Below the pieces are notes generated by a model. It made no database searches and was not told the origin of the DNA. It was given only the letters and a program-made list of their open reading frames with translations. DNA of 5,953 bases from DATMYQ01 sp035560935 (GTDB lineage Bacteria > Bacillota > Negativicutes > Sporomusales > Sporomusaceae): the NCBI GenBank assembly GCA_035560935.1, contig DATMYQ010000293.1, positions 1 through 5,953 of the forward strand, read 5' to 3'. A program made the position numbers and the translations under genes. Positions 1 through 5,933 of this stretch are shown here, piece by piece. The stretch's first letter is position 1. Each line of letters opens with the position of its first letter.

Positions 1-25
1 AGTCAATAATGGTCAAATAGTCAGA
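1..25 (+). promoter_or_regulatory. CtsR-like operator, distal site with a third half-site
   Basis: Heptads AGTCAAT (1-7) and GGTCAAA (11-17) are separated by AAT. This fits the CtsR consensus RGTCAAA-NAN-RGTCAAA with one mismatch in the first heptad. A further heptad, AGTCAGA (19-25), follows after 1 nt. CtsR is the Firmicute repressor of class III heat-shock genes such as clpB, clpC and clpP. The site is 91 bp upstream of a second, similar one. A possible promoter (TAGTCA 18-23, 17-bp spacer, TATGAT 41-46) would have its -35 covered by the heptads. The site begins at base 1, so more repeats may lie outside the window. Confidence 0.55.
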
Positions 26-64
26 AATAATTAGCTTACCTATGATTTCGCCACCTATTTTCAT
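1..64 (-). CDS. possible 5' end of a divergent gene, truncated by the window edge
   Basis: On the minus strand an ATG at 64-62 is preceded, 7 nt upstream, by AGGAAG (77-72), a fair ribosome binding site. The frame then stays open for 21 codons to the window edge. The peptide begins MKIGGEIIGKLIISDYLTII and is not one I recognise. No function is proposed. A 21-codon open frame in AT-rich DNA is common by chance, and this one overlaps a CtsR-like heptad pair at 1-17, so it may not be a gene. If it is real, the 157-bp spacer 65-221 is a shared divergent control region and the operator at 92-108 could serve both directions. Confidence 0.3.
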   Translation of the reverse strand, partial: MKIGGEIIGKLIISDYLTIID

Positions 65-91
65 AAAATCGCTTCCTATGAATCGATATAA

Positions 92-108
92 GGTCAGAAA
101 AAGTCAAA
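92..108 (+). promoter_or_regulatory. CtsR-like operator, proximal to dnaK promoter
   Basis: GGTCAGA (92-98), spacer AAA (99-101) and AGTCAAA (102-108) match the CtsR consensus RGTCAAA-NAN-RGTCAAA with one mismatch (A to G in the first heptad). It ends a few bases upstream of the proposed -35 region of the dnaK promoter, where a bound repressor could hinder RNA polymerase. In the family, CtsR releases DNA on heat stress, which would induce the operon. The ctsR gene itself is not in the window. Confidence 0.7.
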
Positions 109-113
109 CAAGA

Positions 114-143
114 TTCCCCTTTGCCGGTCGCATTTGCTATGAT
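114..143 (+). promoter_or_regulatory. probable sigma-A promoter of the dnaK operon (extended -10)
   Basis: TATGAT at 138-143 is preceded by TGC at 135-137, giving an extended -10 (TGnTATGAT). The best -35 at a permitted distance is the weak TTCCCC (114-119) with an 18-bp spacer, and an extended -10 can make up for a poor -35. Transcription would start near 150 and leave a leader of about 70 nt. TATAAA at 149-154 is an alternative -10, but it has no partner at proper spacing. The CtsR-like site lies directly upstream. Confidence 0.45.
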
Positions 144-166
144 GAGACTATAAACATACTCATGAT

Positions 167-184
167 CCGGAAAGTCTATTCCGG
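167..184 (+). promoter_or_regulatory. hairpin in the dnaK leader
   Basis: CCGGAA (167-172) and TTCCGG (179-184) form a perfect 6-bp inverted repeat around a 6-nt loop, within the predicted untranslated leader and about 23 nt before the ribosome binding site. No U-tract follows, so it is not a terminator. It could stabilise the 5' end of the mRNA or act as a protein site. It does not visibly pair with the ribosome binding site, so there is no support for an RNA thermometer. Confidence 0.4.
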
Positions 185-206
185 CAAATAAGAAATGATA
201 GTATGC

Positions 207-214
207 AGGGAGGT
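207..214 (+). promoter_or_regulatory. ribosome binding site of dnaK
   Basis: AGGGAGGT lies 7 nt before the ATG at 222. It fixes the start there rather than at the in-frame ATG at 195, which has no comparable site. The shorter start also gives the family-typical N-terminus MAKVVGIDLGTT. Confidence 0.9.
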
Positions 215-221
215 TATTTAT

Positions 222-2105
222 ATGGCAAAAGTAGTAGGTATCGATCTGGGAACCACCAACTCGGTCATTGCGGTGCTGGAGGGTGAACGTCCCGCCGTTA
301 TCGCCAACACCGAAGGCGGACGTACGACACCGTCCGTAGTGGCTTTCCGCGATAATAACGAACGCCTGGTAGGCCAGTTGGCCAAACGTCAGGCAGTTCT
401 CAACCCCACCAAAACCTTCGCTTCGGTTAAACGGTTTATCGGCCGCCGGCCAAACGAAGTCACCGATGAAATGAAACTGGTTCCGTATCAGATCACCACG
501 GGGAACGACATGCTAAAATTCCGCGTCGACGACAAAACCTTCGCCCCGGAGGAAATTTCCGCGCTGGTACTGCGCAAATTGGTTGATGACGCCGCCAAAT
601 ATCTGGGAGAAAAAGTGACGGATGCCGTCATTACCGTACCGGCCTATTTCAACGACGCCCAACGCCAGGCCACCAAAGACGCCGGCCGCATCGCCGGCCT
701 GAACGTGCTACGGATCATCAATGAACCCACGGCAGCGGCGTTGGCCTACGGCCTGGATAAAAAACGTAATGAAACCATTCTCGTCTTTGACCTGGGCGGC
801 GGTACCTTTGACGTCTCCGTCCTGGAAGTCGGTGACGGCGTGTTTGAAGTCAAGTCCACCCACGGTGACACGCACCTGGGCGGCGACGATTTTGACAAAG
901 CGTTGGTCGACTGGCTGGCCGCAGAATTTAAGCGGGATAACGGCATTGACCTGTTAAATGACAAACAGGCGCTGCAGCGTTTGACCGAAGGCGCGGAAAA
1001 AGCTAAAATTGAGCTATCAACCGTCACAGAAACTTCTGTTAATTTACCGTTTATCAGTGCCGACGCCGCCGGGCCGCGCCATTTGGACATCAAACTGAGC
1101 CGGGCCAAGTTCGAGGAACTGACCCGTCCGTTGGTGGAACGCTGCCGGGAACCGGTGGAAAAAGCACTGGCCGACGCCAAGCTATCCGCCAAAGATATTG
1201 ATGAAATCATTCTGGTGGGCGGCTCTTCCCGGATTCCGGCGGTGCAGCGGCTGGTCCGCTCCCTGACCGGCAAAGACCCCAACCAAAGCGTCAATCCCGA
1301 TGAGGTTGTGGCTGTGGGTGCGGCCATTCAGGCCGGCGTCCTCAGCGGCGAACTCAAAGACGTGGTGCTGTTGGACGTCACGCCGCTGTCGCTGGGAGTC
1401 GAAACCCAGGGCGGTGTCATGACCCGGATCATCGAACGCAATACTACCATTCCCACCCGTCGCAGCCAAGTTTTCAGCACGGCGGAAGACAATCAGCCGG
1501 AAGTGGATATCCACGTACTCCAGGGTGAGCGGGACATGGCCGATAACAACCGGACGCTGGGCCGTTTCAAACTGGGCGATATCCGGCTGGCACCCCGGGG
1601 TCTGCCGCAGATCGAAGTCACCTTTGATGTCGACGCCAACGGCATTCTGACCGTCAGCGCCAAAGACACCGGCACCGGTCGCGAACAGTCCATCACCATC
1701 AGCGGTTCCAGCAATCTCGACAAAGCCGAAATTGACACCATGGTCGCCGACGCCACCAAGTTCGCGGCGGAAGACAAACAGCGGCGGCAATGGATCGAAC
1801 TGAAAAACGAAGTGGATTCTCTGTATTATCAAGCCCGCAATTTCTATAACGAGAAAGGCACTTCCCTGCCGGAACACATCGGCGGCCGGCTGAACGCCGC
1901 TTTGAGCGCCGCCCGCGACGCGACGGAGCAAAACGCCGAACCGACCCGGTTGCGCCAGGTGAAGGAAGAACTGGAACAGGCCTATTCGCAGGCCTGCCAA
2001 TGCCAGCCCACTCCGCCGGAGCAGGAAGCGTTCCGGACCGGTGCCGGTACACCGCCGCCGGCCGCGCAGCCGCGCGACAACGTTGTCGACGCCGAATACG
2101 AATAA
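222..2105 (+). CDS. dnaK: molecular chaperone DnaK (Hsp70)
   Basis: Cytoplasmic ATP-driven Hsp70 that binds and releases hydrophobic segments of unfolded or aggregated proteins, working with a J-protein and GrpE. The 627-residue product has the full architecture. The actin-like ATPase domain (about 1-380) shows GIDLGTTNS (6-14), Lys70, NEPTAAALAYG (167-177) and DLGGGTFD (190-197, with Thr195). The linker VVLLDVTPLS is at 381-390, the beta substrate-binding domain at about 390-497, and the helical lid at about 498-590, followed by a Pro/Gln-rich tail ending VVDAEYE. The tail lacks the EEV found after DAEF in many bacterial DnaKs and carries a CxC (592-594). Residues about 75-107 hold the segment absent from typical Gram-positive DnaK but present in proteobacteria and cyanobacteria. 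Several stretches, such as GLDKKRNETILVFD, recall cyanobacterial DnaK2 (from memory, not aligned). It is first in the operon with dnaJ and clpB. Because grpE is absent nearby, this may be a second dnaK copy (inference). Confidence 0.97.
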   Translation: MAKVVGIDLGTTNSVIAVLEGERPAVIANTEGGRTTPSVVAFRDNNERLVGQLAKRQAVLNPTKTFASVKRFIGRRPNEVTDEMKLVPYQITTGNDMLKFRVDDKTFAPEEISALVLRKLVDDAAKYLGEKVTDAVITVPAYFNDAQRQATKDAGRIAGLNVLRIINEPTAAALAYGLDKKRNETILVFDLGGGTFDVSVLEVGDGVFEVKSTHGDTHLGGDDFDKALVDWLAAEFKRDNGIDLLNDKQALQRLTEGAEKAKIELSTVTETSVNLPFISADAAGPRHLDIKLSRAKFEELTRPLVERCREPVEKALADAKLSAKDIDEIILVGGSSRIPAVQRLVRSLTGKDPNQSVNPDEVVAVGAAIQAGVLSGELKDVVLLDVTPLSLGVETQGGVMTRIIERNTTIPTRRSQVFSTAEDNQPEVDIHVLQGERDMADNNRTLGRFKLGDIRLAPRGLPQIEVTFDVDANGILTVSAKDTGTGREQSITISGSSNLDKAEIDTMVADATKFAAEDKQRRQWIELKNEVDSLYYQARNFYNEKGTSLPEHIGGRLNAALSAARDATEQNAEPTRLRQVKEELEQAYSQACQCQPTPPEQEAFRTGAGTPPPAAQPRDNVVDAEYE

Positions 2106-2112
2106 CCGATTG

Positions 2113-2150
2113 GCCACGGCAGGAACGTTGCCCATACTTCCTGCCGTGGC
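2113..2150 (+). promoter_or_regulatory. perfect 13-bp stem-loop between dnaK and dnaJ
   Basis: GCCACGGCAGGAA (2113-2125) and TTCCTGCCGTGGC (2138-2150) are exact reverse complements around a 12-nt loop, starting 7 nt after the dnaK stop. The sequence after it (ATAATGAATGG) has no U-run, so an intrinsic terminator is unlikely. Such intercistronic stems commonly protect the upstream message from 3' exonucleases or mark a processing site, which would allow DnaK to be made in excess over DnaJ and ClpB (inference). It is not CIRCE: the arms do not resemble TTAGCACTC. Confidence 0.75.
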
Positions 2151-2155
2151 ATAAT
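2128..2155 (+). promoter_or_regulatory. weak candidate internal promoter for dnaJ-clpB
   Basis: TTGCCC (2128-2133), a 16-bp spacer and CATAAT (2150-2155) give 4/6 and 5/6 matches to sigma-A elements. The start point would be near 2162, about 38 nt before the dnaJ ATG. It overlaps the intercistronic stem-loop, and its match could be chance. Confidence 0.22.
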
Positions 2156-2182
2156 GAATGGCGGTCCCTGGCCGCAGAAAGC

Positions 2183-2189
2183 AAGGTGG
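2183..2189 (+). promoter_or_regulatory. ribosome binding site of dnaJ
   Basis: AAGGTGG sits 10 nt before the ATG at 2200. The in-frame ATG at 2158 would add 14 residues unlike any J-domain start and lies just after the hairpin with no Shine-Dalgarno sequence. The start at 2200 gives MKYIDYYEILGL, a normal J-domain N-terminus. Confidence 0.8.
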
Positions 2190-2199
2190 TGAACCTTCT

Positions 2200-3201
2200 A
2201 TGAAATACATCGACTACTATGAAATTCTCGGTTTGGAGCGGACGGCGACCGAAAAAGAAATTAAACAGGCCTACCGCAAACTGGCCCGCAAGCATCACCC
2301 GGATTTGCACCAGGGTAACGCCAAAACAGCGGCGGAAGAAAAATTCAAACAGATCAATGAAGCCTATGAAGTGCTGAGCGATCCTGACAAACGGGCCAAA
2401 TACGACCGCCTCGGCGCCGCCTGGCAGTCCGGTCAGGAATTCGATCCGCAGGGAGCCGGCGGCAGCGGTTTCCATTATCAAAACGCCAATGTGTCTTTTG
2501 AGGACATGAACGGCTTCGGCTTCAGCGATTTCTTCGCCTCGATTTTCGGCCAGGATTTCGCCCGCAGCCACAACGCCGGTCCGCAGAGCCGGCGAGGCCA
2601 TCCCGGTGAAAGCGTGGACGCGGAAATCGCCCTGACCATCGAAGAAATGATCAACGGCACCGAAAAAGATTTGCGCCTCAGCTCGCCTAATGTCTGCGCC
2701 GCCTGCGCCGGTCGCCGCTTCACGGCCCAGGGAGTTTGTCCCGTCTGCGGCGGTCTGGGAACCACCGAGGAAACGAAGACCGTCAAGGTCAAAATCCCCG
2801 CCGGCCTTTACCCCGGCGCCGCGCTGCGGCTGAAAGGACTGGGCGGCCGCGGCTACGGTGACGGCCCGGCCGGAGATTTATATCTGCACATTCTGGCCGC
2901 TCCCCATCCCGCCTGGCAAATTATCGATCAAAAAGATCTGGAAACCGATTTGACCATTTACCCGGAACAAGCCGCCTTGGGCGACAAAGTCGCCGTCCCC
3001 ACCCCCTACGGCGCCGTGCAGGTAAAAATTCACGCCGGCGTTCGCGCCGGGCAACGGTTGCGGCTAAAAGGCAAAGGTCTGGGACCGCCAAACGCTCCCG
3101 GCAATTTGTATCTGCGGCTGATCATCGACCTGCCCGGGACACTGTCCCCGGCGGAACAGGAATTATACCGTCAGCTCCATGAGTTGCGCCAGCACGTTTA
3201 A
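2200..3201 (+). CDS. dnaJ: DnaJ/CbpA-like J-domain co-chaperone with a half zinc finger
   Basis: Cytoplasmic Hsp40 that stimulates the DnaK ATPase and hands over substrates. It has 333 residues, against about 375 for classical DnaJ and about 306 for CbpA. The J-domain (about 4-70) has the essential HPD at 33-35 after a basic helix (KQAYRKLARK). A short Gly/Phe-rich linker (about 75-125) includes SDFFASIFG, like the motif in CbpA. The C-terminal substrate domains span about 135-240 and 245-312, with repeats KIPAGLYPGAALRLKGLG and KIHAGVRAGQRLRLKGKG, then a dimerisation helix. Classical DnaJ has four CxxCxGxG motifs binding two zinc ions. Here only two CxxC pairs remain (C166/C169 and C180/C183), enough for one zinc site. 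It is therefore intermediate between DnaJ and CbpA. It sits 94 bp after dnaK and 23 bp before clpB. The symbol dnaJ rests on its place in the operon, and cbpA-like is equally fair. Confidence 0.93.
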   Translation: MKYIDYYEILGLERTATEKEIKQAYRKLARKHHPDLHQGNAKTAAEEKFKQINEAYEVLSDPDKRAKYDRLGAAWQSGQEFDPQGAGGSGFHYQNANVSFEDMNGFGFSDFFASIFGQDFARSHNAGPQSRRGHPGESVDAEIALTIEEMINGTEKDLRLSSPNVCAACAGRRFTAQGVCPVCGGLGTTEETKTVKVKIPAGLYPGAALRLKGLGGRGYGDGPAGDLYLHILAAPHPAWQIIDQKDLETDLTIYPEQAALGDKVAVPTPYGAVQVKIHAGVRAGQRLRLKGKGLGPPNAPGNLYLRLIIDLPGTLSPAEQELYRQLHELRQHV

Positions 3202-3224
3202 CCGGACGGAAGGAGTTTGTTATT

Positions 3225-5831
3225 ATGAATCAAGATAAATATACGCAAAAAGTCACGACCGCGCTGCAGGAAGCCCAGCAGTCCGCCGCGCTGCACTATC
3301 ATCAGGAATTAACCACCGTACATCTGGCCCTGGCTTTGGTCCGGGAGCCGGATGGCGTGATCGCCTATGTACTGTCCCAACTGAATATCGACCCCCGCCA
3401 GTTAAAATCCCGTCTGGAAGAGACGCTGCAAAAACAGCCGGTGGTACGGGGCGCGGAAACCACGCTTCGTCCCAATACCGCCTTTGTCCGGGTTTTGGCA
3501 CTGGCTGAACAGTTATCCGGCAAAATGAAGGATGAATACGTCAGCGTCGAGCACTTGCTGCTGGCGTTGGCCGACGACGGTGACAGCGCGGTGGTTCAGA
3601 TCTTCAAGGAAAGCGGTCTGACCCGCCATCGCATGGAACCGGTGGTGGCCGCCTTTCGTCAGGGCCGCAACGTCACCTGTGACAATCCGGAAGAAAGCCT
3701 GCAGGCGCTGACCAAATACGGCCGGGATCTGACCGAGCTGGCCAGCCAGGGAAAATTGGACCCGGTGATTGGCCGGGACGACGAAATCCGCCGGACGATC
3801 GAAATCCTGTCCCGGCGCACCAAAAACAATCCGGTGTTGATCGGCGAACCCGGCGTCGGCAAAACGGCCATCGTCGAAGGTTTGGCCCGGCGGGTAGTGG
3901 CCGGTGACGTACCGGAAAGCCTCAAAAACAAAACTGTCTACTCCCTGGACATGGGCGCGTTGGTCGCCGGCGCCAAATACCGGGGAGAATTTGAAGACCG
4001 GCTGAAAAACGTACTGAAGGAAATTGCCGAATCCGACGGCCGCATCATTCTGTTCATTGACGAACTGCACACCGTGGTGGGCGCCGGCGCCGCCGAAGGC
4101 GCCATGGACGCCGGCAATATTTTAAAACCGATGCTGGCCCGGGGCGAACTGCGCTGCATCGGCGCCACCACCCTGAATGAATACCGTAAGCACATTGAAA
4201 AAGACGCCGCCCTGGAACGGCGTTTCCAGCCGATCATGGTCGATCAGCCGGGCGTGGAGGACACCGTCTCCATCCTGCGGGGCCTGCGGGAGCGGTATGA
4301 AGTCCATCACGGCGTCAAGATCAAAGACGCCGCTTTGGTGGCCGCCGCTGTTCTGTCCGACCGCTACATCGCCGACCGGTTCCTGCCGGACAAAGCCATT
4401 GATCTGGTGGACGAGGCCGCCGCCCGGCTGCGCACCGAGATCGAATCCATGCCCGGCGAACTGGACGAGGCACTGCGGCGGGTGATGCAGCTGGAAATCG
4501 AAGAACAAGCGCTAAAAAAAGAAACCGATACCGCCTCCCAGGACAGACTGGCCCGTATCCGGGAAGAGCTGGCCGAACGGCGGCAACAGGCGGATTCGCT
4601 CAAAGCCCAGTGGCAGGTGGAAAAACAGGGTATCCTGCGGTTGAAAAATCTCAAACAGGAACTGGAAAATACCCGTACCGCGATGGAAGCCGCCGAACGG
4701 GCCTATGATCTGAACCGTCTGGCCGAGATCAAGTACGGCCAGTTGCCGGAACTGGAAAAACGGCTGAAAAATGAAGAAGAACTGCTGGCGCACAAGCGCA
4801 GCCACAAAACTTTATTAAAAGAAGAAGTGGACGAAGACGACATCGCCAGAGTAGTCAGTCGCTGGACCGGCGTTCCCGTCACCCGCCTCTTAACCGGCGA
4901 GCGGCAAAAATTGTCCGGCCTGCAGGAACTTCTTCATCAGCGGGTAGTGGGCCAGGCCCCGGCGGTGCAGGCGATCAGCGAAGCCATCATCCGCGCCCGG
5001 GCCGGCATCAAGGACCCCAACCGTCCGATCGGCTCGTTCATCTTCCTGGGTCCTACCGGCGTGGGCAAAACGGAACTGGCCAAAGCCCTGGCCGAAGCCC
5101 TGTTTGATGACGAACGCAATATCATCCGTCTCGACATGAGCGAGTACATGGAAAAACATGCGGTGGCCCGTCTGATTGGCGCCCCGCCCGGCTACGTGGG
5201 TTACGATGAAGGCGGCCAGTTGACGGAAGCCGTTCGCCGCCGCCCCTACAGCGTCCTATTGCTGGACGAAGTGGAAAAAGCCCACCATGACGTATTCAAT
5301 ATCCTGCTGCAAATCCTCGACGATGGCCGTCTCACCGACAGCAAAGGCCGCACCGTGGACTTCAAGAACACCGTGATCATCATGACTTCCAACCTGGGTT
5401 CCGGCGAAATTTTGAACAACGATTTCGACACGGCCCGGGAACGGGTGCTGGATTTATTGAAAAATTATTTCCGGCCTGAGTTTTTGAACCGGATCGATGA
5501 TATCGTCGTGTTCAACTCCCTAACCGAGCGCCAGGTGACCGATATCGCCGCCATTTTGCTGAAGAATCTGGACCGGCGGCTGCAAAAGCAACTGAACATC
5601 AGCCTGACCTGGGATCCGGCCGCATTGGCACTGCTGGCCCGGGAAGGCTACGATCCCCACTTTGGCGCCAGACCCTTGAAACGTTTGATCAGCCGTCTGG
5701 TGGAAACGGAGCTGAGTAAAAAAATCATTGCCGGCGAAGTCCCTGACGGCAGCACCATCGAATTAACCGGCAAAGATGGCCAAATGAATCTGCAGATTGT
5801 ACTGGACTCCGAAACAGCGCCTCCCCAGTAG
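3225..5831 (+). CDS. clpB: ATP-dependent protein disaggregase ClpB (Hsp100)
   Basis: Hexameric AAA+ unfoldase that extracts polypeptides from aggregates and threads them through its pore, passing them to the DnaK system for refolding. The 868 residues match the family length (E. coli about 857). The N-domain with paired Clp_N repeats covers about 1-145. The first AAA+ domain has Walker A GEPGVGKT (207-214), pore loop KYRG (251-254), Walker B IILFIDE (274-280) and the RR pair at 332-333. The coiled-coil middle domain, about 405-525, is the DnaK docking site and separates ClpB from ClpA. The second AAA+ domain has GPTGVGKT (609-616), pore loop GYVG (656-659), Walker B LLLDE (678-682), arginine finger FLNR (753-756) and sensor 2 GARP (814-817). 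There is no ClpP-binding IGF/L loop of the ClpA/ClpX kind, so it is a disaggregase rather than a protease partner. All catalytic residues look intact. GGAAGGAG (3208-3215) lies 9 nt before the ATG, and the 23-bp gap implies co-transcription with dnaJ. Confidence 0.97.
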   Translation: MNQDKYTQKVTTALQEAQQSAALHYHQELTTVHLALALVREPDGVIAYVLSQLNIDPRQLKSRLEETLQKQPVVRGAETTLRPNTAFVRVLALAEQLSGKMKDEYVSVEHLLLALADDGDSAVVQIFKESGLTRHRMEPVVAAFRQGRNVTCDNPEESLQALTKYGRDLTELASQGKLDPVIGRDDEIRRTIEILSRRTKNNPVLIGEPGVGKTAIVEGLARRVVAGDVPESLKNKTVYSLDMGALVAGAKYRGEFEDRLKNVLKEIAESDGRIILFIDELHTVVGAGAAEGAMDAGNILKPMLARGELRCIGATTLNEYRKHIEKDAALERRFQPIMVDQPGVEDTVSILRGLRERYEVHHGVKIKDAALVAAAVLSDRYIADRFLPDKAIDLVDEAAARLRTEIESMPGELDEALRRVMQLEIEEQALKKETDTASQDRLARIREELAERRQQADSLKAQWQVEKQGILRLKNLKQELENTRTAMEAAERAYDLNRLAEIKYGQLPELEKRLKNEEELLAHKRSHKTLLKEEVDEDDIARVVSRWTGVPVTRLLTGERQKLSGLQELLHQRVVGQAPAVQAISEAIIRARAGIKDPNRPIGSFIFLGPTGVGKTELAKALAEALFDDERNIIRLDMSEYMEKHAVARLIGAPPGYVGYDEGGQLTEAVRRRPYSVLLLDEVEKAHHDVFNILLQILDDGRLTDSKGRTVDFKNTVIIMTSNLGSGEILNNDFDTARERVLDLLKNYFRPEFLNRIDDIVVFNSLTERQVTDIAAILLKNLDRRLQKQLNISLTWDPAALALLAREGYDPHFGARPLKRLISRLVETELSKKIIAGEVPDGSTIELTGKDGQMNLQIVLDSETAPPQ

Positions 5832-5853
5832 CCGTTATCAGACTTTACTTCAT

Positions 5854-5888
5854 CGAACCCCGGATCGTCCGGGGTTCGCGTTTTTTTT
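5854..5888 (+). terminator. strong rho-independent terminator of the operon
   Basis: CGAACCCCGGA (5854-5864) and TCCGGGGTTCG (5868-5878) form a perfect 11-bp stem with a TCG loop, followed by CG and eight T residues (5881-5888). It starts 23 nt after the clpB stop and marks the end of the dnaK-dnaJ-clpB transcript. The minus strand has no comparable U-tract, so it works in one direction. Confidence 0.95.
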
Positions 5889-5906
5889 CACAATTATTTT
5901 CTACCT

Positions 5907-5933
5907 ACAGGAAAACCGCCATTCTTGTCGAAA
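5907..5933 (+). promoter_or_regulatory. candidate sigma-H-type promoter with overlapping 0A box
   Basis: ACAGGAAAA (5907-5915) fits the Bacillus sigma-H -35 consensus RnAGGAwWW exactly. After an 11-nt spacer, GTCGAAA (5927-5933) matches the -10 consensus RnnGAAT except for the last base. TGTCGAA (5926-5932) is a perfect Spo0A box. The start point would lie around 5940, so it would serve a gene outside the window on the + strand. The motifs are short and the downstream gene is unseen. A sigma-A -10 (TATTAT, 5934-5939) also lies here but without a convincing -35. Confidence 0.4.

Noticed and set aside
123..139. Sigma-54-like GG...GC arrangement upstream of dnaK
   Set aside because: The GG and GC dinucleotides are 8 rather than 10 bases apart, and the flanking consensus is missing.
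149..154. TATAAA as -10 of the dnaK promoter, with ATGAG/CTCAT flanking arms as an operator
   Set aside because: No -35 lies at 16-18 bp, and the 5-bp arms are short enough to be chance. The extended -10 at 135-143 is better.
195..221. Upstream in-frame ATG that would add nine residues to DnaK
   Set aside because: No ribosome binding site precedes it, whereas AGGGAGGT precedes the ATG at 222, which also gives the family-typical N-terminus.
1005..1062. AT-richer codon patch inside dnaK
   Set aside because: The frame and the conserved protein sequence (AKIELS...NLPFIS) run through it without a break, so it is local codon variation, with no sign of insertion or recombination.
2113..2150. Stem-loop considered as an intrinsic terminator after dnaK or as a CIRCE/HrcA operator
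   Set aside because: No T-run follows it, and its arms and loop length differ from CIRCE (TTAGCACTC-N9-GAGTGCTAA).
1182..2210. Long minus-strand open frame (342 codons) antisense to dnaK, and similar antisense frames over clpB and dnaJ
   Set aside because: Stop-poor antisense frames are expected opposite GC-rich coding sequence. The products look like low-complexity shadows with no recognisable motif or proper start site.
3225..5831. ClpC or ClpA as the identity of the Hsp100
   Set aside because: The long coiled-coil middle domain between the two AAA+ modules, the 868-residue length and the lack of a ClpP-docking loop fit ClpB.
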